In this document: positions 8,455-13,946 of the stretch, piece by piece
Layout: the number at the start of each line of letters is the position of its first letter
Position numbering within the stretch: the stretch's first letter is position 1
Assembly (NCBI GenBank): GCA_964586785.1
Contig: CAZPHS010000033.1
Span: forward strand, 1 to 13,946
Origin: SZUA-584 sp041656035
Lineage (GTDB): Bacteria; Bacillota; Clostridia; Christensenellales; SZUA-584
DNA length: 13,946 bases
Direction: 5' to 3'
The notes under the pieces: model-generated
Told to the model about the DNA's origin: nothing
Database searches by the model: none
Seen by the model: only the letters and a program-made list of their open reading frames with translations
Made by a program: the position numbers and the translations under genes

Positions 8455-8503
8455 ATAAGCGGCGCATACATATGTTTGTTTTGTGCCTATGCTTTGCGCT
8501 TAT
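8455..8503. repeat. Imperfect inverted repeat after the peroxiredoxin gene
   Basis: ATAAGCG (8455-8461) is the reverse complement of CGCTTAT (8497-8503), and inside it GCATA (8464-8468) pairs with TATGC (8488-8492). The stem would have an asymmetric internal bulge and a 19-base loop. No T-tract follows, so it is a poor intrinsic terminator. It starts two bases after the stop codon and marks the point where the DNA turns AT-rich and accessory in character. Confidence 0.5.
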
Positions 8504-8540
8504 ATCCATAAAGTACAAATATAAAGGGAAAATTAAAATA

Positions 8541-8568
8541 TTTGCATTGCCCTAGAAACTAGTATAAT
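8541..8568 (+). promoter_or_regulatory. Possible promoter upstream of the hypothetical gene at 8740
   Basis: TATAAT at 8563-8568 is a perfect -10. TTTGCA at 8541-8546 is a four-of-six -35 at 16-base spacing. It lies in AT-rich DNA, where such matches arise by chance, and would leave a leader of about 165 bases before the next good start codon. It also abuts a possible gene remnant, so its role is uncertain. Confidence 0.35.
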
Positions 8569-8682
8569 ATTGAATTCAATACGAGAACAGATAAATTTAG
8601 CGATATTGGAGTTTTTCATGGTAAGAAGAGTATTATTAGCATTGATTATGAAAAGTTAATTGTGTATGTGACCAGCGAATAG
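8563..8682 (+). pseudogene. Possible remnant of a gene (C-terminal fragment)
   Basis: The 286 bases between the peroxiredoxin stop and the next gene hold one frame open from 8563 to a TAG at 8680-8682. It has no start codon in that frame. The translation is protein-like, containing TRTDKFSDIG, VFHGKKSIISIDYEK and LIVYVTSE, and looks like the end of a small alpha/beta or beta-strand domain. No family is recognised. With no start and no binding site, it is best read as the surviving 3' end of a gene lost by recombination, perhaps an old toxin tip or immunity gene. Chance openness over 40 codons in AT-rich DNA cannot be excluded. Confidence 0.3.
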
Positions 8683-8739
8683 ATGTTGAAAAACGGATTT
8701 GGATTATTGTGCCGGTAATATATTTGTATGGAGCGTGAA

Positions 8740-9267
8740 ATGAAATATTTAACAGAAGATATAATGGACTTTAAAAGCGGTTCTGATGTTTATAGGGAAG
8801 AAGTAATTACAGCGCGAGAATTATACAGAACTGAGTATAACAAGACCAGAAAAAAGCTTCCTAAAAAATTCGTCAAAATATATGAAGAAAATGAAGGATT
8901 TAATGATTTTAAGGTGCCAATCATAAGCTTTTTAACAGAATACATCTATTCATCTTATGGTATGATAGGAAGCAAACCAAGCAATCTCAAGCTAATATTT
9001 ATAAAGTATGACAACATTGGTTTAGCGTGGGATATAACAATAAAAGAAATAATTAAGTATACATGCAATTATTCAGCTGATAACCCTAAAGGCGATATAG
9101 AGGATTTTATATATGATGGGTTTTTGTTAGAGCAGAATGGTTTTATTTCTTGGGAGATGCAGTTTTCTAGTGGTTTTAACATTCGCGTTATTTTTAAAAA
9201 ATTAGATATAAGACGGCTGGATAAAGATGAGGCAAGCAAATATACAAGCATAAAAAGAAATAAATAA
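8740..9267 (+). CDS. Hypothetical protein, possible orphan immunity protein
   Basis: A 175-aa soluble, charged protein with no signal peptide or membrane segment. It opens with MKYLTEDIMDFKSG and has a lysine-rich helical N-terminal half. A beta-strand-rich second half includes LKLIFIKYDN, IEDFIYDGF and GFNIRVIFKKLDI. The opening and the EDFIYDGF-type segment faintly recall DUF4085-like proteins, which is only a guess. The start is ATG 8740, with GGAG at 8730-8733 and a 6-base gap; an ATG at 8728 overlaps that site. The gene is AT-rich, unlike the upstream genes. It sits among Rhs remnants and other unknown small genes, where immunity proteins are expected. No function is assigned. Confidence 0.75.
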   Translation: MKYLTEDIMDFKSGSDVYREEVITARELYRTEYNKTRKKLPKKFVKIYEENEGFNDFKVPIISFLTEYIYSSYGMIGSKPSNLKLIFIKYDNIGLAWDITIKEIIKYTCNYSADNPKGDIEDFIYDGFLLEQNGFISWEMQFSSGFNIRVIFKKLDIRRLDKDEASKYTSIKRNK

Positions 9268-9272
9268 AATCT

Positions 9273-9329
9273 TCCGAATACAACTATGACGATATAGGCT
9301 GCAAATTTTCTCTGCTGCGGGGTCAATAG
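9273..9329 (+). pseudogene. Possible YD-repeat (Rhs) remnant
   Basis: Just after the preceding stop, the frame beginning at 9273 reads SEYNYDDIGCKFSLLRGQ and then stops. EYNYDDIG matches the core of a YD repeat (YxYDxxG). The stretch from about 9313 to 9340 is also GC-richer than the genes on either side, as the Rhs core fragments elsewhere in this window are. It is very short, so it may be chance, but displaced Rhs fragments between immunity genes are common. Confidence 0.3.
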
Positions 9330-9372
9330 CAGAAGAAGCGGTTCATTATATAAAGGGAGATAAGGGATTAAC

Positions 9373-10023
9373 GTGGAGTTAAATAGAGTTAAAAGAGAAA
9401 TGGAAAACGAAAGAAGGGTTGATAACTCTAACAATATATATATCACTAAGAATAAATATTTAGGAAAAACACATAGTCATATTCGTTATGTGCCTAAAAC
9501 TATGTTAGCTATAGTGACCTTGCTTCCTCTCAAAATAGTACTCGGATTAGTACAAGATTTCGAGATATTTTTGCGTTTGATATTATTTGTTGTTTTATGC
9601 GTTATCATAATGATTACTGATAGTATAAAAGTATCTTCAGAAGGAATAAAGTGCGATAAACAGTTATTTAAATGGGAAGAAATAGAGACGATTGGGATAA
9701 CAGTGACAAAAAAGGGAACTTCATATAGGTTCTATAATAAGATGATATACTTTTCTAAAGTAAAATATTATAAGCCTATTCATTTCACTTCTAGTTTAAA
9801 ACATGGAAATGAATCTAGAGCATCTTGCGGAAATGTGCAAATAGTGCTGTACAGATTCTTAGAACCAAACTATATTATCAGAGCAAGCTTTAATAGGCGG
9901 CTTATCCATCATATTATGGCATATTGGGGTACAGACATAAAAAACCTTAACGATACAGTCGGGTGGTATAGTTATGTGAAATTATATAATTTTCTCCATA
10001 GGAAGAAAGAAGAAGAAGAATAA
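9373..10023 (+). CDS. Hypothetical membrane protein with possible PH-like domain
   Basis: A 216-aa protein with a charged N-terminus of about 35 residues, then two adjacent hydrophobic segments (about residues 42-58 and 65-81: MLAIVTLLPLKIVLGLV and FLRLILFVVLCVIIMIT), and a soluble C-terminal half. The segment directly after the helices, IKVSSEGIKCDKQLFKWEEIETIGI, has the form seen at the start of bacterial PH-like (YcxB/bPH) domains in small membrane proteins, including some toxin-immunity proteins. It ends in a glutamate run, KKEEEEE. The start is GTG 9373, supported by AAGGG at 9362-9366 with a 6-base gap. The next gene follows after 53 bases on the same strand. Function unknown; an immunity role against a membrane-active toxin is possible from context only. 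Confidence 0.72.
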   Translation: MELNRVKREMENERRVDNSNNIYITKNKYLGKTHSHIRYVPKTMLAIVTLLPLKIVLGLVQDFEIFLRLILFVVLCVIIMITDSIKVSSEGIKCDKQLFKWEEIETIGITVTKKGTSYRFYNKMIYFSKVKYYKPIHFTSSLKHGNESRASCGNVQIVLYRFLEPNYIIRASFNRRLIHHIMAYWGTDIKNLNDTVGWYSYVKLYNFLHRKKEEEE

Positions 10024-10076
10024 GATAAGGTTTATTTGCTTATATAGATTATTATTGACGAAGGTGGAGGTTTATA

Positions 10077-11468
10077 ATGAAAAGAAATAATAAGTTTATC
10101 ATTTTGACTGTTTTAATAATATCTATCTTGGCATCCTGCTCTCCAAGATATACTGATTGCCTGCGGATTAACTTGAAGACTGATAGAATCTCGCATTTAG
10201 GTTACGATGCTGCTGTTTATAAAGACCGCATATATTATATTTCTAATGAATTGGGAGCCTCGGGGATATATAGTATGGGGTTTGATGGAACAGACATCCG
10301 GATAGAAATTGAAAATCCAAGCATAACAAGCATTGAAATATCTGATAGTACATTATTTTTTAACGGGTTGTTTTTAATAAATAAGCGTGAAAGTAGCATT
10401 GAAACAAGTTCGATTAATAACCATACAATATATTCAGGCTTATTGGGGGAGACAACACAGATATCAGACTATACTCGTCCATGGAATATTAACAGTTTCT
10501 TTGTATCACCTAGCGGATATACTGTTATTAGTTATGGTTCATTTATGGAAGAATTATTTTTATATGATAAAGAGCTTCTTGAATCGTTTAGTGATATTGA
10601 TAATAGAATAGCTACGCTGTCTTTCTCGTATTCAGACAGTAGTATTAATAAAAGCGTTGAAGAGGATACCTTAGAGGATATATCTACAGAAGATATACTT
10701 AAAAATGTGTACCAGTTTGGGGATATGTATATAATTGCAGAGCATGTAAGAGACCCGAAAGGTATTAATTATATTACCTATAATGAAAAGCCATATATTC
10801 TTGATACCCACACAGGTGATTTGGTACTATCGTTTAATTATAATCAATCAGATGCACTTAAAGCGTTTTATATGGATAAGAGTAACATTTATTGTGCCTA
10901 CAAAGATATGGTCGTAACTGTGGACAGAGCGTCATGTCAAGTTGTAGCAACATTTGTACCTAAGGGATTATCCAACAACTATCATGTAACAAATATATTC
11001 AAACACAATGATATTTATTATATCATTGCCCAATATTGGCGAGATCATGATAAAAAGTGGCTCCCGCTTATGGGTGAAAAGCTTTATATTTTAAATCCGC
11101 TCACCTTTGAAACAAGCGAGGTTTTAGACCTTGGACAGGGGCAAAGGATTATTGGTATATATGATAAATATATTATTCTTTTGGTTAACAGTATTATTTA
11201 TAAAGCTAATTTGGACAATGGGCAAATTGGCGAGAAGATAAAGCTTTGTAATGTTCCTTCTGATATTTATTTAAAAAACTATTCTATAGATTATGCGGGT
11301 GACTGGATGTTTATTTACAAGATTTATCCCGAGCATGGCGGATTTACATATGGCTCAGATTCGCCCGGACAGCATCTGTTTATGAAAGTGAATCTTGTAA
11401 ATGGAGAAATTATTCGTAATGAAGTTGAACTTGATTTTTCTGCTTTAGACAATTATAAGCTAAAATAG
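10077..11468 (+). CDS. Lipoprotein with beta-propeller-like repeats
   Basis: A 463-aa predicted lipoprotein: a basic N-terminus, a hydrophobic core and lipobox ILASC, with Cys21 as the lipidated residue. It should be anchored to the outer face of the membrane. The mature part is a run of blade-like units: YKDRIYYISN, then YILDTHTGDLVLSF, VTVDRASCQVVATF, YILNPLTFETSEVLDL, YKANLDNGQIGEKI and MKVNLVNGEIIRNEVEL. This pattern suggests a PQQ/DUF5050-like beta-propeller, probably six or seven blades. GGAGG at 10066-10070 gives a 6-base gap to ATG 10077. The gene lies immediately upstream of the displaced Rhs fragment, whose homology starts about 20 bases after its stop. It could be the immunity or accessory gene of an earlier toxin tip. 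The lipoprotein call is firm; the fold is inferred; the role is unknown. Confidence 0.75.
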   Translation: MKRNNKFIILTVLIISILASCSPRYTDCLRINLKTDRISHLGYDAAVYKDRIYYISNELGASGIYSMGFDGTDIRIEIENPSITSIEISDSTLFFNGLFLINKRESSIETSSINNHTIYSGLLGETTQISDYTRPWNINSFFVSPSGYTVISYGSFMEELFLYDKELLESFSDIDNRIATLSFSYSDSSINKSVEEDTLEDISTEDILKNVYQFGDMYIIAEHVRDPKGINYITYNEKPYILDTHTGDLVLSFNYNQSDALKAFYMDKSNIYCAYKDMVVTVDRASCQVVATFVPKGLSNNYHVTNIFKHNDIYYIIAQYWRDHDKKWLPLMGEKLYILNPLTFETSEVLDLGQGQRIIGIYDKYIILLVNSIIYKANLDNGQIGEKIKLCNVPSDIYLKNYSIDYAGDWMFIYKIYPEHGGFTYGSDSPGQHLFMKVNLVNGEIIRNEVELDFSALDNYKLK

Positions 11469-11528
11469 CGGGTGTTCACTAACTGATGGTTATTTTATCA
11501 TTCCTCCGGCGAGCTGTACAGCGCAAAC

Positions 11529-12749
11529 GTGTCCGTAAAAGACGTGAACGGATACCCCGACCAAGCGCTGAGCATTGTTGATTATTATCTATACAACGCC
11601 GACGGACAGAGGATTTTAAAGGAAAGCGCCGAAACTATAAAGTATTACTATACGGGCGATGCGGTTCTTTTTACCACGGATATCAATAACGTCAAGATAT
11701 CCGAGAATATTGTAACATTGAATGGCGAGGTGATATCGAGCAAGCGCTTCGGCGATGTGCAGGACGGGGACGCGTGGTACTACTTTAACTACGACATGCG
11801 CGGCAGCACAACGGTTATCTTAAAACCGGACGGCGGCTACAAGAAAGACTACGCGTATGACACGTTCGGCAACACCATCGAAGGCGGTGGCAGCTTCTAC
11901 AACGAGACGCAGTTTACCGGCGCGACATACGACAAGTCCACCGGTATGCATTACATGAACGCGCGGTACTACAACCCCGCGACAGGCAGGTTCCTCACTC
12001 AGGATAGTTATACGGGGAATCCGTACGACCCTTGGACGCAGAACCTGTACGCGTATTGCGGCAACAACCCGGTGAACTTCACAGACCCGACGGGGCACTT
12101 CTTTAGACCACCGGGGATGCCGAGTGACGCATACGAGCAATATAAAAGATATCTTGAGGAACAGGAGGCACGGAAAGGAGGATGTATTGAGGGCAATCCG
12201 AATTTGAGATATGGTGATGAATATATGAACGGACCAATTACTTTGCAAGATATAGTAGATTGCATAGCAAACAGTCCGGACTATGCAGAAGCATATATTG
12301 ATTGGTGTCTAATTGCAGATAAAATGGATGCAGTCTGTGATGTTACGTATTATATTGAACATTACTCGATTGGGTGCAACCCGGAATTGGGGATGGGCTT
12401 ATATATAATGCAAAGCGAATGGCGAAAGGGCATGAGAGATAAGGAAGATAATGCAATATTAGCTGCAATTACGGGGATTACTGGACAATTAGTGCCGTTC
12501 TTCGGAGAGTTTGTATCAATAATGGATATTGCTAAACCATATTCTTTTCCCGGCTGGGAGATGAAATACTGGGGTTATATGCAGGGGACGTATACAACTG
12601 CGGTTTTTGTGGCGGATGTAACCTTTTCCAACTCACTTGGAAAAACAACACTTAAGTATCGTGGGTCGGTCATTATGGGAACTCCTGTTACACTTACTGA
12701 CGGAGTTACTGTTCCAAATCCTATCAACTTTGTACAGCTATATAGGTAA
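11529..12749 (+). CDS. Displaced Rhs/YD-repeat 3' fragment with variable C-terminal tip
   Basis: This is the 3' part of an Rhs polymorphic toxin gene. The nominal start is GTG 11529, but Rhs-like coding continues upstream in frame to about 11487 (FYHSSGELYS) and no ribosome binding site is present. The piece is therefore probably a displaced, untranslated cassette. Residues 1-190 are YD-repeat and Rhs core: YYLYNADGQRIL, YFNYDMRGSTTVIL, ARYYNPATGRFLTQD and LYAYCGNNPVNF, closing with DPTGH (186-190). Residues 191-406 are the variable tip, AT-rich where the core is GC-rich. The tip has cysteines at 219, 245, 260, 270 and 283, then a hydrophobic stretch (310-335, including GQLVPFFGEFVSIMDIA), and ends FVQLYR. 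No known nuclease, ADP-ribosyltransferase or deaminase motif is seen. The lipoprotein gene 30 bases downstream is the candidate immunity partner. Confidence 0.85.
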   Translation: MSVKDVNGYPDQALSIVDYYLYNADGQRILKESAETIKYYYTGDAVLFTTDINNVKISENIVTLNGEVISSKRFGDVQDGDAWYYFNYDMRGSTTVILKPDGGYKKDYAYDTFGNTIEGGGSFYNETQFTGATYDKSTGMHYMNARYYNPATGRFLTQDSYTGNPYDPWTQNLYAYCGNNPVNFTDPTGHFFRPPGMPSDAYEQYKRYLEEQEARKGGCIEGNPNLRYGDEYMNGPITLQDIVDCIANSPDYAEAYIDWCLIADKMDAVCDVTYYIEHYSIGCNPELGMGLYIMQSEWRKGMRDKEDNAILAAITGITGQLVPFFGEFVSIMDIAKPYSFPGWEMKYWGYMQGTYTTAVFVADVTFSNSLGKTTLKYRGSVIMGTPVTLTDGVTVPNPINFVQLYR

Positions 12750-12779
12750 CTCTATTATGATTAAGCAGGAGATAGTCTT

Positions 12780-13790
12780 ATGAAAAAAAGAATTATTTTA
12801 ATTACATTATTTGTAGTTATGCTATTAATTACAGGATGTGAAAACGGTTTAAGTGTATATTCAACTTTTGCTGGGACAGACAAATATCAGATAAAGATAA
12901 ATAATACAGGTACTATAGACGTATTTGGCCAACCCGATGCAATGTATGATTTTAGTGGATGGGAGGGTTTAAAAAGTGTTTCTGTTGGTTTTGGGAATGC
13001 CAGTGGTGTAACAAACGATGGAACTGTTTATGTAACTGGATTTGCTGAAAACGGGGCTTGCGATGTATCAGGCTGGCGCGACATTGAAATGGTAGTATTT
13101 ACGTTATATGTTGCATATGGTTTAAAAAGTGACGGTACTGTTGTTCATACATATAGTTCATTCGATGAAGATGTAAAAAGAAATAGCGAAGTTGATAAAT
13201 GGACGAATATAAAGCAAATTGAGGCTTCTATGATAAATGTTGTAGGATTGAAAAGCGATGGCACGGTTGTTATGTCAGAAACTGACTCTGCATTTGTACC
13301 CTCCAGTTATTGCAAAGAACTAGCGAGTTGGAAGAATATTAGATGGATTGACACATCATTATTTTTGACAGTTGGACTAAACGAAAGTGGAAAGATTTTT
13401 TACATTAAAAATAATATACTTAGTGCAGAATACTATACTGAAGCATTTGATGAACTAGAGGGTGCAAAGAAAATTTGTGTCGGAGATACATTTATTTCAG
13501 GGCTTATGCCTGATGGTACAATAAAAGTAAGATATTATATAAAGGGTGAAGAATGGTGGTCTTCTTATTACAAAAATAGTAATCAGCTATACGAAAAGAT
13601 TCAAGAAAGATTGCCAGATGGGTTCAAAGCTATTAATAAGGCAACAGATATTATTGATATAAAAAGTTATATGGATTGTCTATTGGTGCTAAAAAAGGAT
13701 GGAACAATTGTAATTGTATCGGCAATAAGCGCAGAAAAGGAGGATATTAAGCAAACAGACACAGTACACTATAACGACATTATTAGTTGA
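12780..13790 (+). CDS. Lipoprotein with seven RCC1-like repeats
   Basis: A 336-aa predicted lipoprotein with signal peptide and lipobox LITGC (Cys20), hence anchored outside the membrane. The mature part carries seven strand motifs of the RCC1 type: NTGTIDVFG (42-50), NDGTVYVTG (79-87), SDGTVVHTY (117-125), SDGTVVMSE (158-166), ESGKIFYIK (201-209), PDGTIKVRY (244-252) and KDGTIVIVS (306-314). Between several of them is a linker of the form GW-x-x-I-x-x-I, for example SGWRDIEMV. Seven units fit a closed seven-bladed propeller. AGGAG at 12767-12771 gives an 8-base gap to ATG 12780. The gene begins 30 bases after the Rhs tip and is followed by another YD-repeat fragment, the slot where immunity genes sit in Rhs arrays. 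A secreted binding or scaffold protein is the alternative reading. Confidence 0.82.
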   Translation: MKKRIILITLFVVMLLITGCENGLSVYSTFAGTDKYQIKINNTGTIDVFGQPDAMYDFSGWEGLKSVSVGFGNASGVTNDGTVYVTGFAENGACDVSGWRDIEMVVFTLYVAYGLKSDGTVVHTYSSFDEDVKRNSEVDKWTNIKQIEASMINVVGLKSDGTVVMSETDSAFVPSSYCKELASWKNIRWIDTSLFLTVGLNESGKIFYIKNNILSAEYYTEAFDELEGAKKICVGDTFISGLMPDGTIKVRYYIKGEEWWSSYYKNSNQLYEKIQERLPDGFKAINKATDIIDIKSYMDCLLVLKKDGTIVIVSAISAEKEDIKQTDTVHYNDIIS

Positions 13791-13946
13791 GTCTGCAGAA
13801 TGCATTATATCTTCGCATTACTGTGGCATTCTTCTATAGCAGCGGCTACATGCGCAGGCAATACACGTATAACGCCAATGGTATGGTGGAAAAGATACAG
13901 TACAAGGAACAGGGCATTACGCTAAGAGAAGAATATGACTATACAT
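13787..13946 (+). pseudogene. Second Rhs/YD-repeat fragment, running off the window
   Basis: After a TAG at 13784-13786, one frame is open to the window end. From about 13829 it reads FFYSSGYMRRQYTYNANGMV, then EKIQYKEQG and REEYDYT. The YTYNANG and YDYT units are YD repeats, and the DNA is GC-richer than the lipoprotein gene before it. The first in-frame ATG (13850) is inside the repeat and has no ribosome binding site. This is most likely another displaced Rhs core piece, so the tandem toxin-cassette array continues beyond the window. Whether it is a silent fragment or part of a gene that continues downstream cannot be told here. Confidence 0.6.

Noticed and set aside
8618..8659. Short frame for a 13-residue peptide (MVRRVLLALIMKS) with a GGAG upstream
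   Set aside because: Too short and without context to be called a leader peptide; it overlaps the more protein-like remnant frame at 8563-8682.
12166..12190. Strong GGAGG motifs inside the Rhs tip suggesting an internal start
   Set aside because: The ATG directly after the second motif runs into TGA after two codons, and no other start codon in the tip frame is properly spaced.
8454..13946. Insertion sequence, integrase, phage genes or CRISPR array in the accessory part
   Set aside because: No transposase or integrase motifs, no regularly spaced direct repeats and no terminal inverted repeats with target duplication were seen.

Overview
The window looks like chromosomal DNA from a Gram-positive anaerobe of the Clostridia type. 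The grounds are strong GGAGG-type ribosome binding sites before most genes, extended -10 promoters, lipoproteins with classic lipoboxes, a COG2509-type flavoprotein, and an Rhs core of a form common in clostridia (LYAYCGNNPVNFTDPTGH). No species can be named from the sequence alone.

Positions 1-8453 hold ordinary, moderately GC-rich genes, all on the + strand. In order they are: the 3' tail of an unidentified gene; a COG2509-like FAD-dependent dehydrogenase; a six-helix membrane diguanylate cyclase; a two-gene ABC transporter (ATPase and a 541-aa permease with overlapping reading frames); a LemA protein; a DUF2207 membrane protein with a glycine-rich tail; a strong rho-independent terminator; and a Prx6-type peroxiredoxin. 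The ABC, LemA and DUF2207 genes are tightly spaced. They probably form one transcription unit that starts at a promoter near 2702-2730 and ends at the terminator at 7609-7640.

From about 8454 to the end the character changes. The DNA becomes AT-rich, and the genes are orphans or fragments. There is an imperfect inverted repeat, a probable gene remnant, two small hypothetical proteins (one with two membrane helices), a beta-propeller-like lipoprotein, a displaced 3' piece of an Rhs/YD-repeat gene with a variable C-terminal tip, a second lipoprotein made of seven RCC1-like repeats, and the start of another YD-repeat fragment that runs off the window. The Rhs core pieces are GC-richer than the tip and the genes between them. 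This is the pattern of a polymorphic-toxin reservoir: core fragments, swapped tips and candidate immunity genes laid down in tandem.

The most interesting point is that two unrelated lipoproteins, both apparently beta-propellers, lie next to Rhs fragments where immunity genes are expected. Surface-anchored propellers acting as immunity or accessory proteins for Rhs tips is an inference, but it can be tested. The Rhs tip (216 aa after the core, five cysteines in 65 residues) matches no toxin family I recognise.
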